DNA of 64,000 bases from Nocardia sp. NBC_01327 (GTDB lineage: Bacteria > Actinomycetota > Actinomycetes > Mycobacteriales > Mycobacteriaceae), in assembly GCF_035958815.1 (NCBI RefSeq), contig NZ_CP108383.1, positions 1,116,001-1,180,000 on the forward strand, written 5' to 3'. Made by a program: the position numbers and the translations under genes. Positions 26,755-37,188 of this stretch are shown here, piece after piece. The stretch's first letter is position 1. Each line of letters begins with the position of its first letter. Under the pieces are notes generated by a model. The model did no database searches, was not told where the DNA came from, and saw only the letters and a program-made list of their open reading frames with translations.

Positions 26755-28169
26755 AACTCACCCGGTTCGTCAAGATCCAGCTGATCATCTTCTCCGTGCT
26801 GACCCTCATCGGTCTCTCGGTCATGGGCGGCCAGTACATCAAGATTCCGGCCATGTTCGGCATCGGACGCTATGACGTGACGGTGCTGCTGCAGGCCACC
26901 GGCGGGCTCTACGAGAACGCCAATGTGGCCTACCGCGGCACCAATATCGGCAAGGTGCAGGAGGTTCGGCTCACGCCGGACGGTGTCGCCGCCAAACTGT
27001 CCATCGACAGCGACTACAAGATCCCGTCCGATGTGGACGCCTGGGTCAAGAGTGTGTCCGCGATCGGTGAGCAGTACGTGGACCTGGTGCCGGTCGATAA
27101 TCCCCAGGGCGGCAACCTGAAAGACGGTTCGGTCATTCAGGTCGATCGCACCAAGCTGCCGCAGGATGTCGGCACGCTGCTCGACCAGACCGACCGGTTG
27201 CTCAGCAGTGTCGCCGATACCAAGCTGCGCCAGGTCATCGACGACGCCTTCACCGCCTTCGACGGCGCCGGCCCGGATCTGCAGAAGTTCATCGACTCCG
27301 CATCGCTGCTGGTGCAGGAGGCGAAGAACAATACCGACGCCACCAAGGATCTGATCGACAAGATCGGCCCGCTGCTGGACACCCAGGTGCAGTCCGACTC
27401 GTCCATCCGGGAGTGGACCAAGGACCTGTCCACCGTGACAGATCAACTGCGCCAGCATGATCCGGCGTTGCGCAGTGTCCTCACCAAGGCGCCCGGCACC
27501 CTCTCGAGCGCCACCAAGCTGTTCCAGGACATGAAGCCGACGCTGCCGCTGCTCGCCCGCAATCTGGCGAGCGTCGGGCAGGTCAGCTACATCTACAACC
27601 CGAGCATCGAGCAGCTGCTGGTGGTCTTCCCGCCGCTGATCGCCGGACTGCTCTCCGTCGCGACGAACGGCCCGACCGAGTACGGCGCCATGGTCGACTT
27701 CATGGTCAGCGTCAACGACCCGCAGGGCTGTCAGACCGGCTTCCTGCCGGCCGATCAGCGGCGCTCGGCCGCCCTGCGCGATCATCCGGACACCCCGGCC
27801 GGGCTGTACTGCAAGGTGGCGCAGAACGCGCCGTTCGACGTCCGCGGTATCCGCAATACGCCGTGTATGGAATTCCCGGGCAAGCGCGCGCCCACGCCGG
27901 AACTGTGCCGTGACCCGCAGGGCTACCAGCCCGAGGGTGACAACCCGCAGTCCGGCCCGCCGCACCCGGTCGCGCCGGCGAGCGACACCACCCCGGGAGC
28001 ACCCAACGGGACCCAACCGGCCTCGGTGGAAGAACGTCCGTACGATCCGAAGAGCGGAACCGTCCTCGATCAGGACGGCCGGTCCTTGCGGATCACCAAT
28101 GTCGGAGCCGACGGCTCCGGCGTGGTGCCGGCCAGCCTGACATCTATGGTCCAGGAGCAGTTGAAATGA
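26751..28169 (+). CDS. mce4F: Mce4F substrate-binding protein
   Basis: The 472-residue protein has an anchor near residues 8-28 (IQLIIFSVLTLIGLSVMGG), the MCE domain (VTVLLQATGGLYENANVAYRGTNIGKV), a helical section and a long Pro/Gly-rich C-terminal tail of about 90 residues. Several cysteines lie between residues 320 and 390 (QGCQTG, LYCKV, TPCMEF, ELCRDP) and could form disulfides outside the cell. The GTG start overlaps the mce4E stop. Confidence 0.91.
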   Translation: MKLTRFVKIQLIIFSVLTLIGLSVMGGQYIKIPAMFGIGRYDVTVLLQATGGLYENANVAYRGTNIGKVQEVRLTPDGVAAKLSIDSDYKIPSDVDAWVKSVSAIGEQYVDLVPVDNPQGGNLKDGSVIQVDRTKLPQDVGTLLDQTDRLLSSVADTKLRQVIDDAFTAFDGAGPDLQKFIDSASLLVQEAKNNTDATKDLIDKIGPLLDTQVQSDSSIREWTKDLSTVTDQLRQHDPALRSVLTKAPGTLSSATKLFQDMKPTLPLLARNLASVGQVSYIYNPSIEQLLVVFPPLIAGLLSVATNGPTEYGAMVDFMVSVNDPQGCQTGFLPADQRRSAALRDHPDTPAGLYCKVAQNAPFDVRGIRNTPCMEFPGKRAPTPELCRDPQGYQPEGDNPQSGPPHPVAPASDTTPGAPNGTQPASVEERPYDPKSGTVLDQDGRSLRITNVGADGSGVVPASLTSMVQEQLK

Positions 28170-28951
28170 GTGAAACCAGCGGGGTGAACAAGCGGACCCG
28201 GCGACGCGCCATACGGTCGGAGGGCCCGCCGCCGGACGAACCGGGAACCACACAGGTGTTCGTAGCCCAGGTTCCCGCGGCGGCCACCCCGCTGGTCGAG
28301 GACGCCGCGGCCGAGCCGGCCGCGGCGGAGAGCACGGCCGCGGTGGTGGAGGACGCGCCTCCGGCCGCGCTCGACGCCGATGCCGTCGTCGAGGATGCCG
28401 CAGCCGCACCCACCGCGGGCGAGTCCGCCGAATCCGAAGCGCCCGCAGCTGTTTCGGCCCAGGCGACCGGCCGCTGGCAGTGGGCCGTGGCGGCGGCAGC
28501 GCTCGTGCTGGCCGTGGCGGTGGGCGCCGCGACCGTGTGGATGGGCATGCAGCGCAACGATCTTGCCGATCAGGCGGCGATGCGCGCGGACTACGTGCAG
28601 ACCGCCAAGCAGGCCATGATCAATATTACGAATATCAGCGCCGACACCGCTCAGGACGACATCAAGCGGGTGCTGCAGGTGACCTCGGGCGATCTCGCGA
28701 CCGAATACACCCAGCGCAAGGACGATTACGCGGCGATCGTGCAGAAGGCCGCGGTGCACGCCAAGGGCGAGGTCATCGAGGCCGCCCTGCAGAGCTCCGA
28801 CGATCAGTCCGCGATCGTGCTGGTCGCGGTCAAGCAGGTGCTGACCAATGCCGGCTCGGATGCCCCGCAGCAGCGCCAGTTCCGCTTCAAGGTGACCCTG
28901 GCCCGCAATGACAAGGGGATCACGGCGACCGGAATGGAGATGGTGGTATGA
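28166..28951 (+). CDS. mam4A: Mce-associated membrane protein Mam4A
   Basis: The 261-residue protein has a charged N-terminus, a disordered Ala/Glu/Pro-rich segment at about residues 40-95, one membrane span (about 103-125, WAVAAAALVLAVAVGAATVWM) and an extracytoplasmic NTF2-like domain with INITNISADTAQDDIKRVL. Mam proteins stabilise the Mce complex; this one is equivalent to Rv3493c. ATGA overlaps with mce4F. The Ala/Glu-rich stretch is probably a cytoplasmic low-complexity tail. Confidence 0.87.
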   Translation: MSETSGVNKRTRRRAIRSEGPPPDEPGTTQVFVAQVPAAATPLVEDAAAEPAAAESTAAVVEDAPPAALDADAVVEDAAAAPTAGESAESEAPAAVSAQATGRWQWAVAAAALVLAVAVGAATVWMGMQRNDLADQAAMRADYVQTAKQAMINITNISADTAQDDIKRVLQVTSGDLATEYTQRKDDYAAIVQKAAVHAKGEVIEAALQSSDDQSAIVLVAVKQVLTNAGSDAPQQRQFRFKVTLARNDKGITATGMEMVV

Positions 28952-29484
28952 GCCCGAAACTGCGTTTCCGCCCGAAACTCGGTGTGAGTCTGCGCAATGT
29001 GAGTCTGCGCAATCTGCTGATCGTGGGCGGCGCGCTCACCCTGCTGGTCGCCAGCCTCGCCGCCGGATCGTGGGTCGGCTACGGCTGGTGGCAGGACCGG
29101 AGCGTGGCCTCGGCCCGCGACGACTCCACGATCGTCGCCAAGCGCACGGTCGAGGGCATGTTCGGCTACGACTACCACACCATCGACGACCAGATGAAGA
29201 AGGTGACCGGGGATATGACCCCGGACTTCAAGGCGGACTGGATGAAGGTGACCAATTCGGTCCTCGCACCCGGCGCCAAGGACAAGGAACTCGTCGTCCA
29301 GGCCACGGTGGTGGAGACCGGCGTGATCAGCTCCAGCGCCGACCACACCGAGATCATGATCTTCCTGAACCAGAAGAGCAGCGGCAAGGACGCGAGCAAG
29401 GGCACCTACGACGCCAGTCGTCTCCGGGTCAAGATGGATCACAAGGGCGGCCACTGGCTGGTGGCGGACGTCAACCCGATCTAG
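28948..29484 (+). CDS. mam4B: Mce-associated membrane protein Mam4B
   Basis: The 178-residue protein has one membrane span (about residues 23-45, LLIVGGALTLLVASLAAGSWVGYGW) and a VirB8/NTF2-like outer domain (FGYDYHTIDDQMKKVTGDMTPDFKADW). It is equivalent to Rv3492c. A short duplicated unit, VSLRNVSLRN, precedes the span. It is the last gene of the mce4 operon, overlaps mam4A by 4 bp and is followed at once by a strong terminator. Confidence 0.87.
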   Translation: MSPKLRFRPKLGVSLRNVSLRNLLIVGGALTLLVASLAAGSWVGYGWWQDRSVASARDDSTIVAKRTVEGMFGYDYHTIDDQMKKVTGDMTPDFKADWMKVTNSVLAPGAKDKELVVQATVVETGVISSSADHTEIMIFLNQKSSGKDASKGTYDASRLRVKMDHKGGHWLVADVNPI

Positions 29485-29505
29485 CCTGCCGTACAACAGC
29501 ATTCA

Positions 29506-29537
29506 CTTCAGGGCGCCGCGATCGCGGCGCCCTGAAG
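29506..29537. terminator. Perfect 32-bp palindrome, bidirectional terminator
   Basis: The palindrome begins CTTCAGGGCGCCGCG and is perfectly self-complementary. It lies between mam4B and the convergent otsA, 21 bp after one stop and 16 bp beyond the other. Confidence 0.85.
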
Positions 29538-29553
29538 CTTTCTGCCGGTGTCT

Positions 29554-31035
<1,482 letters not shown>

Positions 31036-31039
31036 AGGC

Positions 31040-31210
31040 TCATTCGCCCCGCGTGGCGGGAGCGATGCCGAGCATCGACAGGAGCATGCGGCATTCGTCT
31101 GCGTCGGTGGCGTACGCGGCCACTACGCGCTGGGCCTGACGTGCGGTTTCGTCGGCGAGTGGTTCCAGATCGTCGTCCGCGATGTCTTTGGCGCTGCTGT
31201 TCGCGGCCAT
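31040..31210 (-). CDS. Small conserved protein next to otsA (Rv3489-like)
   Basis: A 56-residue frame reads [20 protein letters not shown] and continues through [25 protein letters not shown] to a stop 4 bp before the otsA start. Three ATGs in tandem occur; AGAGGA lies 7 nt before the third, which I take as the start. Codon use is strongly G/C-biased. The product is acidic and helical with one cysteine, no membrane span and no known domain. M. tuberculosis has a similarly small gene (Rv3489) at this spot. It is probably co-transcribed with otsA; function unknown. Confidence 0.7.
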   Translation of the reverse strand: MAANSSAKDIADDDLEPLADETARQAQRVVAAYATDADECRMLLSMLGIAPATRGE

Positions 31211-31417
31211 CATCATGTCCTCTCGGGGATGTCTGCTCAGCTTACGAGGAACCCATCCTATCTGGATGCCTCACAGGAACTGGTCCCTCGGTGGACAGCG
31301 AGCTCGAAACGCAATACGGGCCGCGGACGATTTCCCTGCGTCCGGTCCCGTCCGAGAGCGGGGCGATACGGTGGGGCGATATCGGAGTAGCTCCACATCG
31401 ATGAAGGGGTCGCAGCA

Positions 31418-32221
31418 ATGCCGTTGGCCACGGTGCACGGAATCTCGTTGAACTACCAGGTCAAAGGGTCCGGTCCGCTGGTCGTCATGATCATGGGGAC
31501 GGGGAGCCCGGGACGGGTGTGGGAACTGCACCAGGTGCCCGCGCTGGTGGCGGCCGGATACAAGGTGTGCACGTTCGACAATCGAGGCATCGCACCGTCC
31601 TTCGAGGCCGCCCAGGGCATGACCATCGACGATCTGGTGGGCGATACCGCCGGGCTCATCGAATTCCTCGGCGAGGGACCGGCCCTGGTGGTCGGGCAGT
31701 CCATGGGCTCGCGGGTGGCGCAGGAATTGGCGCTCGCCCGGCCGGATCTGGTGCGCAAGGCCGTCTTCATGGCCGGGCACGCACGGCTCGACCAGCTGCA
31801 GAAGACGCTGTCGCTCGGTGAGCACGAGCTGGACGCCTCCGGTGTGCGGCTGCCCGCCAAGTACGACGCGGCCGTCACCGCGCTCATGAACCTGTCTCCG
31901 GCGACCCTGGCGGACCCGCACGCGGGCCGCGACTGGCTGGACCTGTTCGAATTCACCGGCGGCCCGGCGACGCCCGGTGTGCGCGCACAGCGGCGGATGG
32001 ATCACGACTTCGACCGCACGGCCGCCTACGGCAAGATCACCGTGCCCTGTCTGTCCCTCGGATTCGCCGATGACCGGATGATTCCGCCGTACCTGTCCCG
32101 CGAGGTCGCCGACGCCATTCCGGGCGCGCGCTACCAAGAGGTCCCGGATGCCGGGCACTACGGCTACCTGGAACGACCCGAGATCGTGAACAAGATCCTG
32201 CTGGAATTCTTCGCGGGCTGA
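31418..32221 (+). CDS. Alpha/beta hydrolase
   Basis: The 267-residue alpha/beta-hydrolase has the nucleophile elbow GQSMGS (about residue 93), a candidate acid in FADDRMIPP and the C-terminal histidine in PDAGHYGY, completing a Ser-Asp-His triad. The oxyanion segment reads MIMGTGSPG. The substrate is unknown; relatives include haloperoxidase-like and esterase/thioesterase proteins. There is no signal peptide, so it is cytoplasmic. GAAGGGGT precedes the ATG. The MbtH-like gene follows after 142 bp. Confidence 0.82.
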   Translation: MPLATVHGISLNYQVKGSGPLVVMIMGTGSPGRVWELHQVPALVAAGYKVCTFDNRGIAPSFEAAQGMTIDDLVGDTAGLIEFLGEGPALVVGQSMGSRVAQELALARPDLVRKAVFMAGHARLDQLQKTLSLGEHELDASGVRLPAKYDAAVTALMNLSPATLADPHAGRDWLDLFEFTGGPATPGVRAQRRMDHDFDRTAAYGKITVPCLSLGFADDRMIPPYLSREVADAIPGARYQEVPDAGHYGYLERPEIVNKILLEFFAG

Positions 32222-32363
32222 AGGTAACCGCCCAGGCGTAACGTCCGCCTTGCTAGGGTCGAATCAACGTCGGGGGTTCGTCCTTGCGCTGCGGTACCCA
32301 AACCCAGCGGTCGGATGGTCCTTCAGCGTTCCTGTACACAGCGCCAGTATCCAGTGAGGTGAA

Positions 32364-32606
32364 ATGAGCACCAATCCTTTCGATGACGAAGACGGCCGGT
32401 TCTTCGTCCTGGTCAACGACGAGGAACAGCATTCCCTGTGGCCGGCCTTCGCCGAGGTTCCGGCGGGTTGGCGGGTCGTGTTCGGCGAGGACTCGCGCGC
32501 CGCATGCGTCGAGTACGTCGAGAAGAATTGGACGGATATGCGTCCCAAGAGCCTTCGCGATGCCATGGCCGCCGATGACGCGGCACGTCAGGCGGCGCAG
32601 TCCTGA
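32364..32606 (+). CDS. Orphan MbtH-like protein
   Basis: The 80-residue protein carries the MbtH family signature: NPFDDEDG at the start, [26 protein letters not shown] split by the conserved HSLWP and PxGW, and [11 protein letters not shown] near the end. MbtH-like proteins bind and activate adenylation domains of non-ribosomal peptide synthetases. No synthetase gene is in the window, so its partner must be elsewhere. GAGGTGAA precedes the ATG. The upstream alpha/beta hydrolase might be functionally linked but has no obvious type II thioesterase mark. Confidence 0.9.
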   Translation: MSTNPFDDEDGRFFVLVNDEEQHSLWPAFAEVPAGWRVVFGEDSRAACVEYVEKNWTDMRPKSLRDAMAADDAARQAAQS

Positions 32607-32720
32607 TATTGGCGGTTGACCCGATACTGCGCAGGAACGGTTCCGGATGCGGCAGGTGGCGCCACAAGCGCCCCTGACGCAGTTCGGCTCGTCTCCTGAC
32701 GGCTATCGATCGGCCCGGAC

Positions 32721-32743
32721 GTCGGCTTTTCCGCGCAGCCGAC
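32721..32743. terminator. Hairpin after the MbtH-like gene
   Basis: GTCGGCT and AGCCGAC form a 7-bp stem just before the tRNA promoter. Confidence 0.45.
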
Positions 32744-32752
32744 CCACCCGGT

Positions 32753-32758
32753 TATGAT
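32753..32758 (+). promoter_or_regulatory. -10 element of the tRNA-Thr promoter
   Basis: TATGAT lies 13 nt before the mature tRNA 5' end. No close -35 consensus is evident. Confidence 0.5.
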
Positions 32759-32771
32759 CGACACCGCCTTC

Positions 32772-32843
32772 GCCTCTTTAGCTCAGTGGTAGAGCACTCG
32801 CCTTGTAAGCGAAAGGTCGTCAGTTCAATCCTGACAAGGGGCT
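32772..32843 (+). tRNA. tRNA-Thr (anticodon TGT)
   Basis: A full cloverleaf can be drawn. The acceptor stem GCCTCTT pairs with AAGGGGC with one G-U. The D arm GCTC...GAGC, the anticodon loop CTTGTAA with anticodon TGT, and the T arm GTCAG-TTCAATC-CTGAC complete it. The discriminator base is T and CCA is not encoded. The anticodon stem has one mismatch at its outer pair. It reads ACA threonine codons. Confidence 0.92.
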
Positions 32844-32846
32844 CTG

Positions 32847-32888
32847 AACCGCCTTCCCGGGACTTCAACGGTCACTGGGGAGGCGGTT
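32847..32888 (+). terminator. Terminator after the tRNA
   Basis: AACCGCCTTCCC pairs with GGGGAGGCGGTT (one G-U) and is followed by ACGTTTTG, 3 nt beyond the tRNA. Confidence 0.75.
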
Positions 32889-32939
32889 ACGTTTTGCGCC
32901 GGGTCCGCGTTGATCGCTGGATCAGTTCGTGTCCACGCC

Positions 32940-32957
32940 TCCCAGGAAACTCCCAGC
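32940..32957 (+). promoter_or_regulatory. Probable PhoP box upstream of phoP
   Basis: TCCCAGG-N4-TCCCAGC is a 7-bp direct repeat with a 4-bp spacer. The known PhoP site is TCACAGC-N4-TCACAGC; the second half differs at one base and the first at two. It lies 43 bp before the phoP ATG, so autoregulation is likely. Confidence 0.6.
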
Positions 32958-33000
32958 GGAGGTCCAGGAACTTTGACGCCCGAGGCAGCAGGATGAGGTC

Positions 33001-33735
33001 ATGACAGGTGTGCCCGCGCCCCGTGAGGCCGAAGCCAAAGTGCTGGTGGTCGATGACGAACCGATGATCGTCGAGTTGTTGTCGGTGAGTTTGCGTTATC
33101 AGGGGTTCGAGGTGGCTACGGCCAGTAGTGGGACCGAGGGGCTGGATCGGGCGCGGATGTTCCGGCCGGATGCGCTCATCGTGGATGTGATGATGCCGGG
33201 GATGGACGGTTTCGGGCTGCTGCGGCGGTTGCGGGCGGACGGGATCGATGCCCCGGTGCTGTTCCTGACCGCGCGTGACGAGGTCGAGGACAAGATCACC
33301 GGATTGACCCTCGGCGCCGACGATTACGTGACCAAGCCGTTCAGCCTCGAGGAAGTGGTGGCCCGGCTGCGGGTGATCCTGCGGCGGGCGGGACGTGCCG
33401 CGCCGGAGGAGAAGTCGTCGCGGCTGCGGTTCGCCGATATCGAACTCGACGACGATACGCACGAGGTGTGGAAGGCTGGGGAGCCGATTCCGTTGTCGCC
33501 CACCGAATTCACGCTGCTGCGCTACTTCATGGTCAATGCCGGCACGGTGCTGAGCAAGCCGCGCATTCTGGATCACGTGTGGCGCTACGACTTCGGCGGT
33601 GAGGTCGGCGTGGTCGAGACCTATGTGTCCTACCTGCGGAAGAAGGTGGATACCGGGCCGGATCGGCTCATCCACACTTTGCGCGGGGTCGGTTACGTCA
33701 TGAGGGAGCCGCATCGCAGGTCGGCTGCGAAGTGA
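33001..33735 (+). CDS. phoP: Response regulator PhoP
   Basis: The 244-residue OmpR-type regulator is nearly identical in its core to M. tuberculosis PhoP (VVDDEPMIVELLSVSLRYQGFEV; ITGLTLGADDYVTKPFSLEEVVARLRVILRRAG; WRYDFGGEVGVVETYVSYLRKK). The phosphorylated Asp is at about residue 62 (IVDVMMPGMDG), with the DD pair near 18-19 and Lys in TKPF. The C-terminal winged helix binds direct repeats. PhoP controls complex lipids, pH adaptation and ESX-1-linked genes in mycobacteria. It overlaps phoR by 4 bases, and a HIT gene follows, exactly as at Rv0757-Rv0759c. Confidence 0.95.
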   Translation: MTGVPAPREAEAKVLVVDDEPMIVELLSVSLRYQGFEVATASSGTEGLDRARMFRPDALIVDVMMPGMDGFGLLRRLRADGIDAPVLFLTARDEVEDKITGLTLGADDYVTKPFSLEEVVARLRVILRRAGRAAPEEKSSRLRFADIELDDDTHEVWKAGEPIPLSPTEFTLLRYFMVNAGTVLSKPRILDHVWRYDFGGEVGVVETYVSYLRKKVDTGPDRLIHTLRGVGYVMREPHRRSAAK

Positions 33736-35195
33736 GCCCACGCGCCCGGCTGTCGGATCGGCTCGCGGCCGTTCCGCTGCGAACCACGCTGGCGCTGGCG
33801 CTGGTTTCGCTGGCCGGGCTCGGATTGCTGGTCTCCGGTCTGGCCGTGACCTCACTCATGCGCAATGTGCTGCTGGGGCGGCTCGATCAGTCGCTCTACG
33901 ATGCCGCGCACGGCTGGGCGCAGCCGGGGCTCACGCGCCCGGAGCCGCTGCCCACGCCGCCCGGCAAGCGGGAGCGGCCCGCGCAATTGCTCTATGTGCG
34001 CGTGGTGGATTCGTCCGGCAATCTGGTGCTGCACCTCGACGTGGGTTCGACGGAGCCCGATGTGCCCGCCGATCTCGGCCACCACCCCATCACCGTCGGC
34101 TCGATCGGTGACGGCGGCGAGCAGTGGCGGATCATGCGCACCACCAACCAATACGGCACCAGCACAGTCGGATTGCGGCTCGATGAGACCAAGGGCATTC
34201 TCGACCGGCTGATTCTGCTGCAGGCGGTGATCGGGGCGCTGGTGCTGGCGGCCCTGGCTGTTGTTGCGCGCCTGGTCATCCGGCGAAGTCTGAAGCCCCT
34301 GGGCGAAGTCGAGAGAACGGCGGCCGCCATTGCCGGCGGTGATCTGCATCAGCGAGTTCCGGTGCGCGGCAACGACACCGAGGTGGATCATCTGTCGCAA
34401 TCGCTGAACACCATGCTGACCCAGATTCAGCAGGCGTTCGCGGCGACCGAGGCCTCCGAGGAGGGTGCGCGCCGGTCCGAGGCCAAGATGCGGCGGTTCA
34501 TCGCCGATGCCAGTCATGAATTGCGCACGCCGCTGACCACCATCAAGGGGTTCTCGGAGCTGTATCGGCAGGGCGCGATCACCGAGCCCGGCATGCTCAT
34601 GAATCGCATCGAGAGCGAATCCAAGCGGATGAGCCTGCTGGTGGAGGATCTGCTCATGCTGGCCCGGCTGGACGCGCAGCGGCCCGTCGAGCGGCGGCCG
34701 GTGGATCTGCTGGCGCTGGCCAGCGATGCGGTGCACAATGCCCGCGCACAGGCGGCGGTGCAGAATCCGGATGCGGAACCGCGCCCGATCGATCTGGAGA
34801 TCCGTTCCGGCACGGGCACTCTGGAGATCGCGGGTGACGAGGCGCGACTGCGGCAGATCCTCGGCAATCTGGTGAGCAATGCCCTGGTGCACACCCCGCC
34901 CGATGCGGCGGTCACAGTGCGGCTCACGCCCTCCGAGCAGGAGGTGCTGATCGAGGTCATCGATACCGGGCCCGGCCTGGAGCCCGAACAGGCCGAGCGG
35001 GTCTTCGAACGCTTCTATCGCACCGACAGCTCCCGCAGTCGCGTGAGCGGCGGTACCGGACTGGGACTTTCGATCGTGCAGGCCCTGGTCACCGCGCACG
35101 ACGGCGCGGTGTCCGTGGCCAGCACACCGGGCGCGGGCACCACGTTCAGCGTGTGCCTGCCCCGGACGGGTCAGTCGGGGACGTTGGCGCCGTAG
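33732..35195 (+). CDS. phoR: Sensor histidine kinase PhoR
   Basis: The 487-residue kinase has two membrane spans (about residues 19-43 and 156-180) flanking an extracytoplasmic sensor of about 110 residues. A HAMP segment, the HisKA box [12 protein letters not shown] with the phospho-accepting His at about 262, and the ATP-binding boxes [18 protein letters not shown] and [10 protein letters not shown] follow. It phosphorylates PhoP. The GTG start overlaps the phoP stop. Its last 25 bases overlap the end of the convergent HIT gene. Confidence 0.94.
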   Translation: MSPRARLSDRLAAVPLRTTLALALVSLAGLGLLVSGLAVTSLMRNVLLGRLDQSLYDAAHGWAQPGLTRPEPLPTPPGKRERPAQLLYVRVVDSSGNLVLHLDVGSTEPDVPADLGHHPITVGSIGDGGEQWRIMRTTNQYGTSTVGLRLDETKGILDRLILLQAVIGALVLAALAVVARLVIRRSLKPLGEVERTAAAIAGGDLHQRVPVRGNDTEVDHLSQSLNTMLTQIQQAFAATEASEEGARRSEAKMRRFIADASHELRTPLTTIKGFSELYRQGAITEPGMLMNRIESESKRMSLLVEDLLMLARLDAQRPVERRPVDLLALASDAVHNARAQAAVQNPDAEPRPIDLEIRSGTGTLEIAGDEARLRQILGNLVSNALVHTPPDAAVTVRLTPSEQEVLIEVIDTGPGLEPEQAERVFERFYRTDSSRSRVSGGTGLGLSIVQALVTAHDGAVSVASTPGAGTTFSVCLPRTGQSGTLAP

Positions 35196-35596
35196 CCGAG
35201 ATCGCGCAGCGCCTGCTTGATCTTGGCCTGCGCCTCGTCCATGGATTCCTTGCTCGGCTCCGGATCGGCGCCGGTGATATCGAAGTCACCGAGTTCGAAC
35301 GCCGGGAACACGTGCAGGTGCAGATGCGGCACCTCCAGCCCGGCGATGAGCAGGCCCGCGCGCGGGGCGTCCCAGGCCGCGCGGACGGCTTTACCGATGC
35401 GCTGGGCGACGGTGGTCATCCGGGAGAAGGTTTCGGGGTCGAGGTCCTGCCACTGGTCGATCTCCTTGCGCGGCACGACCAGGGTGTGCCCCTGCGTTAC
35501 CGGGGCGATGGTCAGGAAAGCGACGAATTCATCGTCCTCCCAGACGAACCGCCCCGGCAGCTGACCTTCGATGATCAATGAGAAAACAGAAGCCAT
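35171..35596 (-). CDS. HIT-family protein (Rv0759c-like)
   Basis: The 141-residue HIT protein has the nucleotide-binding histidine triad [10 protein letters not shown] and the N-terminal [26 protein letters not shown]. Such proteins hydrolyse or transfer nucleotides from phosphoramidate or dinucleotide substrates. It is convergent with phoR and shares 25 bp at the 3' ends. A second HIT gene lies at 41904-42341. Confidence 0.88.
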   Translation of the reverse strand: MASVFSLIIEGQLPGRFVWEDDEFVAFLTIAPVTQGHTLVVPRKEIDQWQDLDPETFSRMTTVAQRIGKAVRAAWDAPRAGLLIAGLEVPHLHLHVFPAFELGDFDITGADPEPSKESMDEAQAKIKQALRDLGYGANVPD

Positions 35597-35631
35597 GCTC
35601 TATATTCTGCCCTTCGCTTCGCTGCGGGCGG

Positions 35632-35722
35632 GGTCGTGGCCCTGTTACCCCGTTCTTCCCTCACTGCGCTCGCCGCTGCGCGGCATTGCTCCGCTCAGTC
35701 CAGAACGGGGCGGGCCACGACC
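35632..35722. repeat. Interspersed palindromic repeat B, copy 1
   Basis: Perfect 11-bp outer arms GGTCGTGGCCC/GGGCCACGACC and 9-bp inner arms CCCCGTTCT/AGAACGGGG enclose CTCACTGCGCTCGCC-like pyrimidine-rich sequence and CTCAGTCC. A related copy lies at 57243-57334. It sits between the HIT gene and purD. Confidence 0.72.
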
Positions 35723-35841
35723 TTGGAGGGGGCGGAACCGGGGTGGGGCCGTGAACCGGCCGTGAGCACGTGGAGGGGAATGTCGGGGGCGTGCGCGAAC
35801 CGCCCGGTGGCGAGCTCCGGGCACGCTTTAAGCTGTCTGCC

Positions 35842-37128
35842 GTGCGCGTACTCGTCATCGGTTCCGGAGCCCGTGAACATGCCCTCGCCCTGGCTCTGCG
35901 CCGGGACCCGGCGGTGACCGCGGTGGCGGTCGCGCCCGGTAATGCGGGGATTGCTCAACATGTCGAGGTGCGGGCGGTCGATCCCAGCTCCGGCGACGAG
36001 GTGGTCGCGCTGGCGCGGGAGTTGCAGTCCGACCTGGTGGTGATCGGTCCCGAGGTGCCGCTGGTGCTCGGTGTGGCCGATGCGGTGCGGGCCGCGGGCA
36101 TTGCGGCCTTCGGGCCGTCGGCCGCCGCCGCGCGCATCGAGGGGTCCAAGGCTTTCGCCAAGGACGTCATGAACGCCGCGGGCGTGCGTACCGCGCACAG
36201 TGAGATCGTCGATCATCCGGGTGAGCTCGATGCCGCGCTCGATCGCTTCGGACCCACCTGGGTCGTGAAGGACGACGGGCTGGCCGCGGGCAAGGGCGTG
36301 GTGGTGACCGCCGATCGCCGGATCGCGCGTGACCACGGCGCGGAGCTGCTGGAGAACGGGCATCCGGTGCTGCTGGAGTCCTTCCTCGACGGTCCCGAGG
36401 TGTCGCTGTTCTGTCTTGTCGACGGCGAGAATGTGGTGGCGCTGCTGCCCGCCCAGGACCACAAGCGGGTCGGCGACGGCGATACCGGGCCCAATACCGG
36501 CGGCATGGGCGCGTACACGCCGCTGCCGTGGCTGACCGACGAGACGCTGCAGGCCATTGTCGACGATGTGGTGAAACCCGTTGCGGCCGAAATGGTCCGG
36601 CGCGGCGTGCCGTTCAGCGGCCTGCTGTACGCGGGGCTGGCCATCGGCCGGTCCGGGCCCGCGGTCATCGAATTCAACTGCCGCTTCGGCGATCCCGAGA
36701 CCCAGGCCGTGCTGGCCCTGCTGGACAGCCCGCTCGGCGAGCTGCTGCACGCCACCGCCACCGGCACCCTCGATCAGGTCGCGCCGCCGCGCTGGAAGGA
36801 CGGTTCGGCCGTCACCGTGGTGCTGGCCGCCGAGAACTACCCGGGGCGGCCGCGCAGCGGCGATGTCCTCTCGGGAGCCGAATCCTCCGGCGCCGGAACC
36901 GAATCCGAGGTGCTGCACGCCGGTACCGCGCAGCGTGCGGACGGCTCGATCGTCTCCGCGGGCGGGCGTGTGCTGGCCATTGTCGGGCAGGGCGCCGACC
37001 TCGCCGAGGCCCGCAAGAACGCCTACGACCGGCTCGCGGGCATCAAACTCCCGGGCGGCCACTACCGCACCGATATCGCCCTGGCCGCCACCGAGGGGCG
37101 GATCACCGTCCCCGCACCGGCGGTCTGA
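35842..37128 (+). CDS. purD: Phosphoribosylamine-glycine ligase PurD
   Basis: The 428-residue ATP-grasp enzyme catalyses the second step of purine synthesis. It shows [39 protein letters not shown], the ATP-grasp [13 protein letters not shown] and the signature [11 protein letters not shown]. The GTG at 35842 (VRVLVIGSG) matches the family N-terminus; longer in-frame extensions run into repeat B. A strong terminator follows. Confidence 0.95.
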   Translation: MRVLVIGSGAREHALALALRRDPAVTAVAVAPGNAGIAQHVEVRAVDPSSGDEVVALARELQSDLVVIGPEVPLVLGVADAVRAAGIAAFGPSAAAARIEGSKAFAKDVMNAAGVRTAHSEIVDHPGELDAALDRFGPTWVVKDDGLAAGKGVVVTADRRIARDHGAELLENGHPVLLESFLDGPEVSLFCLVDGENVVALLPAQDHKRVGDGDTGPNTGGMGAYTPLPWLTDETLQAIVDDVVKPVAAEMVRRGVPFSGLLYAGLAIGRSGPAVIEFNCRFGDPETQAVLALLDSPLGELLHATATGTLDQVAPPRWKDGSAVTVVLAAENYPGRPRSGDVLSGAESSGAGTESEVLHAGTAQRADGSIVSAGGRVLAIVGQGADLAEARKNAYDRLAGIKLPGGHYRTDIALAATEGRITVPAPAV

Positions 37129-37138
37129 CACCGAACTC

Positions 37139-37173
37139 CTTCGGCCCCTTACGGATTCCGTGAGGGGCCGAAG
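37139..37173. terminator. Bidirectional terminator after purD
   Basis: CTTCGGCCCCT/AGGGGCCGAAG is a perfect 11-bp stem with an inner ACGGA/TCCGT helix; it separates purD from the convergent M23 gene. Confidence 0.85.
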
Positions 37174-37188
37174 TTCTGTCCAGGTGGC

